DNA of 61,363 nt, from assembly GCA_045106935.1 (NCBI GenBank), contig JBGCFN010000052.1, positions 1 to 61,363 of the forward strand, written 5' to 3'. This DNA comes from UBA1858 sp045106935. Its GTDB lineage: Bacteria > Pseudomonadota > Gammaproteobacteria > UBA4575. Shown in pieces: positions 46,172 through 54,832 of this stretch. The notes under the pieces are model-generated. The model saw only the letters and a program-made list of their open reading frames with translations. It was not told where the DNA came from and did no database searches. The position numbers were made by a program, and so were the translations under genes. Numbering within the stretch: position 1 is the stretch's first letter; each line of letters opens with the position of its first letter.

Positions 46172-46894
46172 CTAATCACTCACTACTGACGTACCTACAT
46201 CTTCGCCTAGCGCTATGCGTTTAAGGTCGCCTTGGTTAAACATATTAAATACTCTAAGCGGAATCTTATTATCTCTACACATCACAATGGCAGTGGCATC
46301 CATTACGCTAAGTTTGTCGCTCAGCACCTGATCATATGTGAGTTGCTTATATAATTTTGCACTTGAATTAATCGCAGGATCTGAATCATAAACGCCATCA
46401 ACCTTAGTGGCTTTTAACATTAAGTCCGCATTAATTTCTGTTGCTCTTAAGCTCGCAGCAGAATCTGTCGTGAAATATGGATTGCCAGTCCCTGCGGCAA
46501 ATACAACGACACGCCCTTTCTCCAAATGGCGTATTGCCCGACGTCTAATATAGTCTTCACATACTTGATTGATTTTTAGCGCAGACATAACTCGACAGTA
46601 TTGACCTTCTCTCTCAATTGCATCCTGAAGTGCCAAACAGTTAATCACTGTTGCAAGCATACCCATGTGATCGCCTGTGACTCGATCCATGCCCCCTTGA
46701 GCTAGACCAGCGCCACGAAAAATATTTCCACCACCAATAACAACTGCCACTTGAACATTCAAACGAATTAATTCATTTATTTCTTTTGCCACACGTGTAA
46801 TGACTTTTGGGTCAATACCATAATCGAACTCACCCATCAGCGCTTCACCGCTTAACTTTAGTAATATTCGCTTGTACTTAGGCTTTTCTGACAT
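46172..46894 (-). CDS. pyrH: Uridylate kinase
   Basis: Hexameric UMP kinase of the amino acid kinase fold, GTP-activated and UTP-inhibited. The 240 residues contain RILLKLSGEALMG, VAVVIGGGNIFRG, DHMGMLATVINCLALQDA, FAAGTGNPYFTTD and the ADLMLKATKVDGVYDSDP segment. Separated from tsf by a strong hairpin terminator, so part of its transcription probably comes from read-through. Confidence 0.97.
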   Translation of the reverse strand: MSEKPKYKRILLKLSGEALMGEFDYGIDPKVITRVAKEINELIRLNVQVAVVIGGGNIFRGAGLAQGGMDRVTGDHMGMLATVINCLALQDAIEREGQYCRVMSALKINQVCEDYIRRRAIRHLEKGRVVVFAAGTGNPYFTTDSAASLRATEINADLMLKATKVDGVYDSDPAINSSAKLYKQLTYDQVLSDKLSVMDATAIVMCRDNKIPLRVFNMFNQGDLKRIALGEDVGTSVVSD

Positions 46895-46933
46895 CAGCTA
46901 ATCACCAATAATAAATGTAGATATGCAGGAACA

Positions 46934-46960
46934 AAAACGGGGGCTTAGCGCCCCCGTTTT
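46934..46960 (-). terminator. Terminator or attenuator between tsf and pyrH
   Basis: A perfect 11-bp stem (AAAACGGGGGC at 46934-46944 with GCCCCCGTTTT at 46950-46960) and a five-base loop. In the minus-strand sense the GC-rich stem is followed by a short T run. It lies in the 78-bp gap between tsf and pyrH, where E. coli also ends most of its rpsB-tsf transcripts. The near symmetry means it could also work on the plus strand, but no plus-strand gene ends here. Confidence 0.85.
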
Positions 46961-46972
46961 GTATTTCTAAAC

Positions 46973-47854
46973 TTAGCCGTTTTTGACTTGAGCCATGACT
47001 TCTTCGGCGAAGTTTTCAGTTTTCTTCTCAATACCTTCGCCAACTTCATAACGATGGAATGAGGTAACGCTTGCTGTATTTTCTTTCAGCAATTTTGCAA
47101 CTGACTTATCTGGGTCTTTCACAAACGGCTGGCCCATCAAAGTAATTTCACCAAGGAATTTCTTGATTTGACCACCGACCATTTTTTCTATGATCTCAGC
47201 AGGCTTGCCGCTACTTTCAGCTTTAGCCATAAAGATCTCTTTCTCTTTCTCTAATAGCTCTGAAGAGACGCCACTTTCATCGACACATGCAGGCTTGCTT
47301 GCCGCAATGTGCATAGCAATATCTTTGCTTAGGTCGTCGTTGCCATTTTCCATTTCCACCATGACACCAATACGACTTCCGTGCATATACTTACCAAGCA
47401 CACCATTTTCAGAAGATACTTTTGAAAAACGTCGCACTTGAATGTTTTCACCAATTTTACTTACTAGCGCAAGTCGTGTTGTCTCAACAGTTTCACCGCT
47501 GGCTAAAGTTGCATTCATCAATGCATCAACGTCAGCGAGATCTTGAGATAAAGCAACTGAAGCAACTTCACTACTAAAGTTCAAAAAATTCTCATCCTTG
47601 CCAACAAAATCAGTTTCGCAGTTCACCTCTAATATGACACCACTTTTCGCATCATCACTGATAGAGATAATCACAGCGCCTTCTGCAGCAACCCGTGACG
47701 CTTTTTTATCTGCTTTTGCTTGACCAGACTTGCGCATTAATTCGATAGCAGCATCCATATCTCCGCCACTTTCGCTTAATGCTTTTTTGCATTCCATCAT
47801 GCCTGCGCCTGTACGTTCGCGCAGTTCTTTTACCATTGCAGCTGTAATTTGCAT
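46973..47854 (-). CDS. tsf: Elongation factor Ts
   Basis: Guanine nucleotide exchange factor that recycles EF-Tu. The 293-residue protein opens with ITAAMVKELRERTGAGMMECKKAL, the UBA-like EF-Tu-binding region, followed by EVNCETDFVGKDENF, HIAASKPACVDES and the C-terminal coiled domain. Starts 30 bp after rpsB in the universal rpsB-tsf operon. Confidence 0.97.
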   Translation of the reverse strand: MQITAAMVKELRERTGAGMMECKKALSESGGDMDAAIELMRKSGQAKADKKASRVAAEGAVIISISDDAKSGVILEVNCETDFVGKDENFLNFSSEVASVALSQDLADVDALMNATLASGETVETTRLALVSKIGENIQVRRFSKVSSENGVLGKYMHGSRIGVMVEMENGNDDLSKDIAMHIAASKPACVDESGVSSELLEKEKEIFMAKAESSGKPAEIIEKMVGGQIKKFLGEITLMGQPFVKDPDKSVAKLLKENTASVTSFHRYEVGEGIEKKTENFAEEVMAQVKNG

Positions 47855-47884
47855 ATCTAAAACCTTATATATTAAATGTAACTT

Positions 47885-48745
47885 TTACTCAGCAGCTTCT
47901 GATGCGTCCTTCTCATCACTCGCTTCTTTTGCCTTTGGCTTTGGTGCTGCTTTCTTCTTCACAGCCGCTTTCTTTTTCGCAGCCTTCTTCGGCTTAGGCG
48001 CTTCTTCAGCTTTAGACTCGTCAACTTCAACAAACTCGTCTTCGTCGCCAGTTAAAGTCTGTGTACTTGCTTTTGCCGTTAAAATGGCATCTGCCGTTGC
48101 TGACGCATATAACTGAATGGCGCGAATTGCATCATCGTTACCCGGAATTACATAATCGACTCCATGAAGAGGATTATTGGTATCCACAACAGCAACCACT
48201 GGAATGCCTAGCTTTGCGGCTTCTTTAATTGCAATCTCTTCATAACCAACATCGATAACAAAGATCACGTCTGGAAGCACGCTCATGTTCTTAATGCCAC
48301 CTAAACTACGGTGTAATTTTTCAACATCACGACGGATAGTCAGTAATTCTTTTTTACCCAAGCGCTCAGAGCCATTGCCCTCTAAAGTCTCTTCTTGGTC
48401 TTTTAGACGCTTAATTGACTGCTTTACTGTATGAAAATTAGTCAGCATTCCACCTAACCACCGGTGGTTCACATAAGGCATACCGCAACGCTCAGCTTCT
48501 GCTTTGATGGTATCGCGGGCAGAGCGTTTTGTGCCGACAAACAACACTTTACCGCCATTTGCAGCCATTTTTCCCAGGTAATTCAAGGCATCGCTAAACA
48601 TCGGCAGCGATTTCTCTAAATTGATAATATGAATCTTATTGCGCTCCCCGAAGATATAAGGGGCCATTTTAGGATTCCAGTAACGGGTTTGATGCCCGAA
48701 ATGCACGCCAGCTTCTAACATCTGGCGCATAGTGACGTCAGTCAT
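47885..48745 (-). CDS. rpsB: 30S ribosomal protein S2
   Basis: Small-subunit protein, 286 residues from the ATG at 48745, which is preceded by an AGGAG ribosome site about ten bases away. The reading frame continues upstream without a stop, but the extra sequence is not S2-like. VTMRQMLEAGVHFGHQTRYWNPKM, GTKRSARD, NHRWLGGMLTNF and IPVVAVVDTNNP are family motifs. The last 55 or so residues form an acidic then Lys/Ala/Pro-rich tail (KKAAKKKAAVKKKAAPKPK) absent from the 241-residue E. coli protein. Confidence 0.97.
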   Translation of the reverse strand: MTDVTMRQMLEAGVHFGHQTRYWNPKMAPYIFGERNKIHIINLEKSLPMFSDALNYLGKMAANGGKVLFVGTKRSARDTIKAEAERCGMPYVNHRWLGGMLTNFHTVKQSIKRLKDQEETLEGNGSERLGKKELLTIRRDVEKLHRSLGGIKNMSVLPDVIFVIDVGYEEIAIKEAAKLGIPVVAVVDTNNPLHGVDYVIPGNDDAIRAIQLYASATADAILTAKASTQTLTGDEDEFVEVDESKAEEAPKPKKAAKKKAAVKKKAAPKPKAKEASDEKDASEAAE

Positions 48746-48918
48746 GATATGTTTACTCCTGTAAGTAAGGGTTTTATACGTCCGCAGCCCCCATTCAGTA
48801 ACCGATCGAGGATTTCTCCTAGCAATTGGCACCCCACTGAATGTGTCGAGCATGCGTGTAAATTTAAGATTTGCGCTTATCGCGCGCGCTTTATACCATA
48901 ATCTGCTGAAATCAACAA
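48746..48918 (-). promoter_or_regulatory. rpsB promoter and leader
   Basis: On the minus strand a -35 TTGTTG (48913-48918) and a -10 TATAAA (48890-48895) are exactly 17 bp apart and are followed at once by a GC-only run (GCGCGCGCG), the discriminator type associated with ppGpp/DksA control of ribosomal promoters. The roughly 135-base leader that follows holds G-rich segments and a 4-bp stem with tetraloop (48809-48820). In E. coli and relatives S2 represses its own operon through the leader; the leader here is a candidate for the same control, though I cannot fold it reliably. Confidence 0.6.
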
Positions 48919-48956
48919 TTTAGAATTAATAAAAAGGACTTTGCTGGCACAATATT

Positions 48957-49727
48957 ATGCCTATCAACATAAAAACACCTGATGAAATAGAAAAGATGCG
49001 GACAGCGGGCCGACTCGCCTCAGAAGTCCTTCAGATGATCGGTGATCACGTCAAACCTGGCGTCACAACTCAAGAAATCAACGATATTTGTCATGACTTT
49101 ATAGTGAATACTCAGCAGTCGATTCCTGCTCCACTCAACTATCGAGGTTTTCCTCGCTCGGTCTGTACATCTATTAACCACCAAGTCTGTCATGGTATTC
49201 CCGGTGATCGCGTCCTCAAAGATGGCGACACCGTTAATATTGATGTCACCATCATTAAAGATGAATTCCATGGTGATACAAGCAAAATGTTTTACGTTGG
49301 CAAACCTACCGTTAAGGCTCAACGCTTAATTGACTTAACCTATGAAGCTATGTGCACTGGCATCAAGATGGTAAAACCCGACGTCTCGTTAGGCGACATT
49401 GGTCATGCGATCCAAACATTAGTTGAGAAGAATAAATGCTCAGTGGTAAGAGAGTATTGTGGACACGGCATTGGAAAAAACTTCCACGAAGACCCTCAAG
49501 TCCTGCACTACGGCAAACCCAATAGTGGTGACAAATTAGTTCCCGGTATGACATTTACTATTGAACCTATGGTCAACGCGGGTAAACGACATGTTCGCCT
49601 GCTGCCTGATCAATGGACAGTTGTCACCAAAGACCATAGTTTATCGGCACAATGGGAACATACAATTCTAGTGACAGATGATGGCTTTGAGGTACTAACC
49701 AAACGCCCTGAAGAGTCCTGGGCATAA
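48957..49727 (+). CDS. map: Methionine aminopeptidase, type I
   Basis: Removes the initiator methionine from nascent proteins. The 256-residue enzyme keeps all substrate and metal residues of the E. coli enzyme: His79, Asp96, Asp107, His170, Glu203 and Glu234 (E. coli numbers minus zero or one). It is divergent from rpsB, as in E. coli, and its stop TAA abuts the glnD ATG. The AAGGA at 48934-48938 is 18 bases from the ATG, too far for an ideal ribosome site. Confidence 0.97.
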   Translation: MPINIKTPDEIEKMRTAGRLASEVLQMIGDHVKPGVTTQEINDICHDFIVNTQQSIPAPLNYRGFPRSVCTSINHQVCHGIPGDRVLKDGDTVNIDVTIIKDEFHGDTSKMFYVGKPTVKAQRLIDLTYEAMCTGIKMVKPDVSLGDIGHAIQTLVEKNKCSVVREYCGHGIGKNFHEDPQVLHYGKPNSGDKLVPGMTFTIEPMVNAGKRHVRLLPDQWTVVTKDHSLSAQWEHTILVTDDGFEVLTKRPEESWA

Positions 49728-52415
49728 ATGCCAAACTTAACACCTCCACCAGCATTTATTTCTAAATATGCCTGGTGGCCCACTGAAGATAGTCAATGGG
49801 TTGAATTCAAATCGTCTCCACAGAAGCATAGAGAATTTATTCAAACCATTCAGACAGCTGTCATTGATGCTTTTAAATCCGGCACTGCCACTTCAGAAGT
49901 CATTATTGGTTATGCCATTACGATTGATTATCTACTTTGGTATGCATGGTTTACTCACGATCTGCATAAATCAAATGCAACACTTCTGGCTGTAGGCGGG
50001 TATGGACGTGCCGAACTTCATTTGCAATCTGATATCGACCTGATGGTTCTATTGGACAGCAACTTCGATGACCAAGACAAAGAAAAAATATCTGCATTTT
50101 TAACTTTCCTCTGGGATAGTGGATTAGACATCGCCCATTCAGTTAGAACGGTAAAAGAAGCAGTCACCGAATCTAAAAGCGACATCACGGTGATCAGTAG
50201 TCTGTTAGAAGCAAGGGCATTGTGCGGAAATATCGCTTTATTTAATGAGCTACAAAAGGCGACTGCAAACAACAAAATATGGAGCGGCAAAAAATTTTAC
50301 TATGCTAAAAAAGAAGAGATGCAAGCTCGCCACAAAAAATATGGCGACACTCTGTATCAACTAGAACCTAACATCAAAGAAGGACCAGGTGGATTACGTG
50401 ATATTCAGTTTATCAACTGGGTCACAAAGCGGCACTTTGGTAATCGCTCTCTCACAGACTTAATAGGTCAAGGTTTTCTCAAGGAAAAAGAATACGATCT
50501 ATTAAGACACGCCCAAGAATATTTATGGAAAATCCGTTTCTCTTTATACCTAATTACACGCCGCAAAGAGGAACGCTTACTGTTTGACTACCAAGTAGAG
50601 CTTGCCCGCGAGGCAGGCCATAACGACACAAATTCAAATCTTGCCGTTGAACAGTTTATGCAGAATTACTATCGTCATATTAGCGAATGCTTCAAATTAA
50701 TTGAACTACTGCAACAACATTTTGAAGAAACACAGCTTCCCAGGTTAAGTTGGAAACGCAAGAAAACTATTGGCAGCCACTTTTATTCGACAGGAGAAGT
50801 GCTGCATATAAAAGATGAAAGCACACTAAAAGAGAATCCATCCATCTTACTTAGTTTGTTTTTGACAATACAGACGCACGAGCACTTAGATAAAGTTGGC
50901 AGCGAGACCATTCGCTTGATTCGCGACAATACACATTTAATTGACGAGGATTTTCGAAGCAACGAAACACATAGAAAATTATTTATTGATATCTTACGTC
51001 AACCTAGATTCGTCGCAAGAGAACTAAAAAGAATGCACTATCTGGGTGTGCTTGCGGCTTATTGGCCTGCCTTTGCGCGCATCGTTGGGCGCATGCAATA
51101 TGATTTATACCACGTATACACTGTCGACCATCACATACTCACGGTATTGCAAGAAGCAAGAAACCTTGGTCACAAGAAACGCACTGAAGACGACATCAGC
51201 GCCATCTTTTACAGACTCCCTAAACTTGAAATCTTATATCTAGCTGCATTGTTCCATGACATTGCTAAAGGACGCGACGGTGACCACTCCACCGAAGGCT
51301 CTCAAGATGCTATCGATTTTTGCCTTGCGCATGGGTTAAGCCAATACGACACATCACTCGTTAGTTGGCTGGTAGAAAACCATCTAGTCATGTCCGTGAC
51401 CGCACAGCACAAAGATTTAAGCGACCCAAGTGTGATACAAAAATTTGCAGACATCACTTCAAGCACCACACGATTGGATTATTTATACCTGCTCACCATT
51501 GCTGATATCAAAGGCACAAATCCCACATTGTGGAATAGTTGGCGTAAAACCTTACTTGCCGACCTATATAAATATACTTCTTTTCAATTGCGCGCAGGCA
51601 TGCCACGAGATACCAGTGCAATTCTAAATGACATACAGACATCCGCACTCGAGCTGTTAACACAAAAGGGGTACTCCAAAGAAAGTTGCAAAACTTTATG
51701 GTCACATCTGAGTGATGATTATTTCTTAAGACACACAGATAGCGAAATCGCTTGGCAAACAGGTATTGTGCTTAATACGAAAGACAAATCTAAAACCCAA
51801 GTTCATATTCATCATTTAATTCGTAGAGGTTGTTCAGAAATCTTCATCTACAGCACAGATAAAAAGTTTTTATTCGCCAACATCACAAAGTGCTTATATG
51901 AGCTTAATCTCAGTATTTTAGATGCTCGCATTATCACTTCTAATGATGGCCATGCATTAAACACGTTTACAGTTGTCGACAAAAATGAACAAGCCATTAC
52001 CGATAAAGGCACCTGCAAACAAATTGAAGAAAAAATTATCAGTACTTTAGACGCAGACACACTCACAGATAATGCAGCTTCACAATTTATTTCTAGCCGA
52101 CTCCGTCACTTCCAGGTTGAGCCCGTTGTTACAATTAAAAATGCACGTCATTTGGATCACACAAGTTTGCATATTCACGCAAGCGATCACCCTGGACTAC
52201 TCGCTGATGTCGCCCAAGTGTTTGCTTTACATGAAATTAGAGTGATTAGTGCGCGCGTCAGCACATTGGGCGAAAAAGTTCATGACATTTTTTACATTAC
52301 CGACAAACATGACCAGAAAATACTAGATAATGAAGAGCAACAAGCCTTAATTGATCTAATTATTGAAAAAATCAGTGTGTCGCCAGACAATATTCCAACC
52401 AGCATTAGCTTTTAA
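49728..52415 (+). CDS. glnD: PII uridylyltransferase / uridylyl-removing enzyme
   Basis: Bifunctional nitrogen sensor that adds UMP to PII when glutamine is low and removes it when glutamine is high. The 895 residues (E. coli 890) hold the nucleotidyltransferase motif GGYGRAELHLQSDIDL with Asp102 and Asp104, the GPGGLRDIQ segment, the HD hydrolase motif FHDIAKGRDGDH (about residues 508-519), and two C-terminal ACT domains (about 695-775 and 810-890) that sense glutamine. It begins immediately after the map stop codon, as in the conserved map-glnD pair. glnB and glnK are not in the window. Confidence 0.96.
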   Translation: MPNLTPPPAFISKYAWWPTEDSQWVEFKSSPQKHREFIQTIQTAVIDAFKSGTATSEVIIGYAITIDYLLWYAWFTHDLHKSNATLLAVGGYGRAELHLQSDIDLMVLLDSNFDDQDKEKISAFLTFLWDSGLDIAHSVRTVKEAVTESKSDITVISSLLEARALCGNIALFNELQKATANNKIWSGKKFYYAKKEEMQARHKKYGDTLYQLEPNIKEGPGGLRDIQFINWVTKRHFGNRSLTDLIGQGFLKEKEYDLLRHAQEYLWKIRFSLYLITRRKEERLLFDYQVELAREAGHNDTNSNLAVEQFMQNYYRHISECFKLIELLQQHFEETQLPRLSWKRKKTIGSHFYSTGEVLHIKDESTLKENPSILLSLFLTIQTHEHLDKVGSETIRLIRDNTHLIDEDFRSNETHRKLFIDILRQPRFVARELKRMHYLGVLAAYWPAFARIVGRMQYDLYHVYTVDHHILTVLQEARNLGHKKRTEDDISAIFYRLPKLEILYLAALFHDIAKGRDGDHSTEGSQDAIDFCLAHGLSQYDTSLVSWLVENHLVMSVTAQHKDLSDPSVIQKFADITSSTTRLDYLYLLTIADIKGTNPTLWNSWRKTLLADLYKYTSFQLRAGMPRDTSAILNDIQTSALELLTQKGYSKESCKTLWSHLSDDYFLRHTDSEIAWQTGIVLNTKDKSKTQVHIHHLIRRGCSEIFIYSTDKKFLFANITKCLYELNLSILDARIITSNDGHALNTFTVVDKNEQAITDKGTCKQIEEKIISTLDADTLTDNAASQFISSRLRHFQVEPVVTIKNARHLDHTSLHIHASDHPGLLADVAQVFALHEIRVISARVSTLGEKVHDIFYITDKHDQKILDNEEQQALIDLIIEKISVSPDNIPTSISF

Positions 52416-52431
52416 CCTCAGCACATTCACC

Positions 52432-53631
52432 ATGGACCCAAATTTAAAAAAGCTACACCCTTACCCTTTTGAAAAATTACGCAATCTTTTTTCTCAGGGC
52501 ACTCAGCCTAATGACATAGAGAACATCAATCTGTCTATTGGTGAACCGAAAAGTCCCACACCGGATTTCATCAAACAAGCCATGAGTGATGGCTTAGACT
52601 ACCTCGCAAATTATCCAAAAACAAAAGGTGAACCATCATTACGTGCTGCGATTGCAAACTGGTTAATTAACCGATTCGCATTGCCAGCAGGATCTATCGA
52701 TCCCGAACAAAATATTCTGCCCGTCAATGGAACGCGCGAAGCATTATTTGCGATTGCACAAACGGTTATCGACCGCAATCAACATGCCAAAGTACTTATT
52801 CCGAATCCTTTTTATCAAATATATGAAGGGGCGGCTTACTTGGCCGGTGCTGATCCAGTGTATATCGATTTCAGCGTGATTAATAATGAAGTCCCCGGCA
52901 TTGACGCCATTGACGAACAAACCTGGCAACAAACTCAGTTAATCTATATATGCACGCCCTCCAACCCCACAGGCGACATCATCCCACTGGCAAGTATGCA
53001 AAAGCTATTGAGGTTAGCCCATCAATATGACTTTATCATTTGTTCAGATGAATGTTATTCAGAAATTTACACGAATGAAAACAACCCGCCTCAGGGGCTG
53101 TTACAAGCCAGTCTCGCCAATGGCGATGACCATTATCAACGTTGCTTAGCCTTTTATAGTTTATCCAAACGCAGTAATGCGCCTGGATTGCGATCAGGGT
53201 TTGTCGTCGGTGACACGGAGCTTATTGCTGAATTTCTCAAATATCGCACTTACCATGGTTGCGCGATGCCAATGAGTACCCAGCTCGCCAGTGCCGCTGC
53301 CTGGGGAGATGAAAGCCATGTACAAACCAATCGCGCGCGTTACCAACAGAGTTTCCGTTATGCGATCGAAGAAATTTCCAAAGAAATTGAAATTCAGCAA
53401 CCTCAAGCGGGATTTTATTTGTGGCTACCCACTCCAATAGATGATGAACAATTCGCTCTTGGGTTATACTCCCAACAAAATGTCACGGTGCTGCCCGGCA
53501 AATATCTTGCGCGTTCAGTGAACAATCATAATCCAGGCACCAATCGAGTCAGAATTGCATTAGTCGCCACTCCCCAAGAGTGCCAAGCGGCTGCACAAAG
53601 AATTACTACCTATATAAAAAGCATAAGTTAA
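52432..53631 (+). CDS. dapC: Succinyldiaminopimelate aminotransferase
   Basis: Class I/II PLP aminotransferase of 399 residues for the succinylase branch of diaminopimelate and lysine synthesis. The ATG at 52432 begins DPNLKKLHPYPFEKLRNLF, the conserved DapC start; the frame is open 23 codons further upstream but overlaps glnD. The PLP site is Lys246 in FYSLSKRSNAPGLRSGF with Asp206 and Tyr209 (SDECYSEIY); CTPSNPTGD is also present. It lies between glnD and dapD, an order seen in many beta- and gammaproteobacteria, which makes DapC a better call than a generic aspartate aminotransferase. Confidence 0.92.
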   Translation: MDPNLKKLHPYPFEKLRNLFSQGTQPNDIENINLSIGEPKSPTPDFIKQAMSDGLDYLANYPKTKGEPSLRAAIANWLINRFALPAGSIDPEQNILPVNGTREALFAIAQTVIDRNQHAKVLIPNPFYQIYEGAAYLAGADPVYIDFSVINNEVPGIDAIDEQTWQQTQLIYICTPSNPTGDIIPLASMQKLLRLAHQYDFIICSDECYSEIYTNENNPPQGLLQASLANGDDHYQRCLAFYSLSKRSNAPGLRSGFVVGDTELIAEFLKYRTYHGCAMPMSTQLASAAAWGDESHVQTNRARYQQSFRYAIEEISKEIEIQQPQAGFYLWLPTPIDDEQFALGLYSQQNVTVLPGKYLARSVNNHNPGTNRVRIALVATPQECQAAAQRITTYIKSIS

Positions 53632-53642
53632 GGAAAATTTAA

Positions 53643-54467
53643 ATGAGCAATATTCAAGATATTATCGAAGGCGCATTCGAAGACCGCGCAAACATTTCAC
53701 CCAGCAATGTCAGCAGTGAAGTTAAAGTCGCCGTGATTGATGCCATCGGTCAGCTTGATTCTGGACAAGCACGCGTAGCAGAAAAAGTGAATGGCGAGTG
53801 GATTGTTAATGATTGGTTAAAAAAAGCCGTACTCCTCTCATTTCGTATTGAAGAAAATAGCGTCATGCCTGGCGGCGCGGCTCAGTATTACGATAAAGTC
53901 CCACCAAAATTTGCCAGCCAATCAGCTGAAGAATTTGAAAAAATGGGTGTGCGTATTGTGCCTAACGCAATGGCAAGACGTGGATCTTACGTCGCACCTA
54001 ATACTGTCTTGATGCCTAGCTTCGTTAACATCGGCGCGTATGTAGACTCAGGCACCATGGTAGACACATGGGTAACTGTTGGCTCGTGCGCACAAATTGG
54101 TAAGAACGTTCACCTGTCTGGTGGTGTTGGCATTGGTGGTGTATTAGAACCCTTACAAGCCGCCCCGACCATCATTGAAGATAATTGCTTTATTGGTGCG
54201 CGCTCCGAAGTCGTCGAAGGCGTCATCGTTGAAGAAGGTGCCGTGATCTCAATGGGTGTGTATATCGGCAAGAGCACCAAAATTTATAACCGCGAAACGG
54301 GCGAAGTCACTTATGGCCGTATTCCTGCAGGCTCTGTTGTCGTCTCTGGCAACTTACCTTCGAAAGATGGCAAGTACAGCTTGTACTGCGTTGTTATCGT
54401 CAAGCAAGTAGATGAGAAAACACGCAGCAAAGTCGGCATTAACGAATTACTTCGCAGCATCGACTAA
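53643..54467 (+). CDS. dapD: Tetrahydrodipicolinate N-succinyltransferase
   Basis: Hexapeptide-repeat acyltransferase that succinylates tetrahydrodipicolinate before DapC acts. The 274-residue protein (E. coli 274) shows VMPGGAAQYYDKVPPKF, GAYVDSGTMVDTWVTVGSCAQIG, GGVGIGGVLEPLQA and VPYGRIPAGS-like GRIPAGSVVVSGNLP. An AAGGA ribosome site precedes the ATG. It sits in dapC-dapD-(spx-like)-dapE. Confidence 0.97.
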   Translation: MSNIQDIIEGAFEDRANISPSNVSSEVKVAVIDAIGQLDSGQARVAEKVNGEWIVNDWLKKAVLLSFRIEENSVMPGGAAQYYDKVPPKFASQSAEEFEKMGVRIVPNAMARRGSYVAPNTVLMPSFVNIGAYVDSGTMVDTWVTVGSCAQIGKNVHLSGGVGIGGVLEPLQAAPTIIEDNCFIGARSEVVEGVIVEEGAVISMGVYIGKSTKIYNRETGEVTYGRIPAGSVVVSGNLPSKDGKYSLYCVVIVKQVDEKTRSKVGINELLRSID

Positions 54468-54472
54468 CTTCC

Positions 54473-54814
54473 ATGATCACCGTCTACGGTATTAAAAACT
54501 GCGATACTGTCAAAAAAGCATGTAACTGGTTATCGACAAACAACATCGACTACCAGTTTCATGACTTTCGCAAAGATGGCTTAACACAAGCTAAAATCAA
54601 ACAATGGACAAGCAAAGTCGATTGGGAAATATTACTCAACCGGCGAGGCACCACCTGGCGTAAACTTACAGATCAGGAAAAAGAAAGCATTAACAAAACT
54701 AATGCTATTAAATTAATGGGTGAACAACCCACATTAATTAAACGCCCGGTCATTGAACACAGTAGTGATGTGCTTGTTGGTTTTTCTGAAGATACATACA
54801 AAAATACATTTTAA
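54473..54814 (+). CDS. Spx/MgsR (ArsC-like, YffB) family protein
   Basis: A 113-residue thioredoxin-fold protein of the ArsC superfamily. TVYGIKNCDTVKKA carries the lone N-terminal active-site-like Cys10, followed by a second Cys17; NRRGTTWRKL and IKRPVIE are typical of the YffB subgroup, which lies next to dapE in E. coli too. The biochemical role is unsettled, with glutathione-dependent reductase suggested. It starts six bases after dapD, so it is part of the dap operon. Confidence 0.88.
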   Translation: MITVYGIKNCDTVKKACNWLSTNNIDYQFHDFRKDGLTQAKIKQWTSKVDWEILLNRRGTTWRKLTDQEKESINKTNAIKLMGEQPTLIKRPVIEHSSDVLVGFSEDTYKNTF

Positions 54815-54832
54815 ACAACATAAACCAATCAC

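Noticed and set aside
48746..48853. Upstream extension of the rpsB frame by 36 codons
   Set aside because: The extension is not S2-like, lies in the presumed leader, and a good AGGAG site precedes the ATG at 48745.
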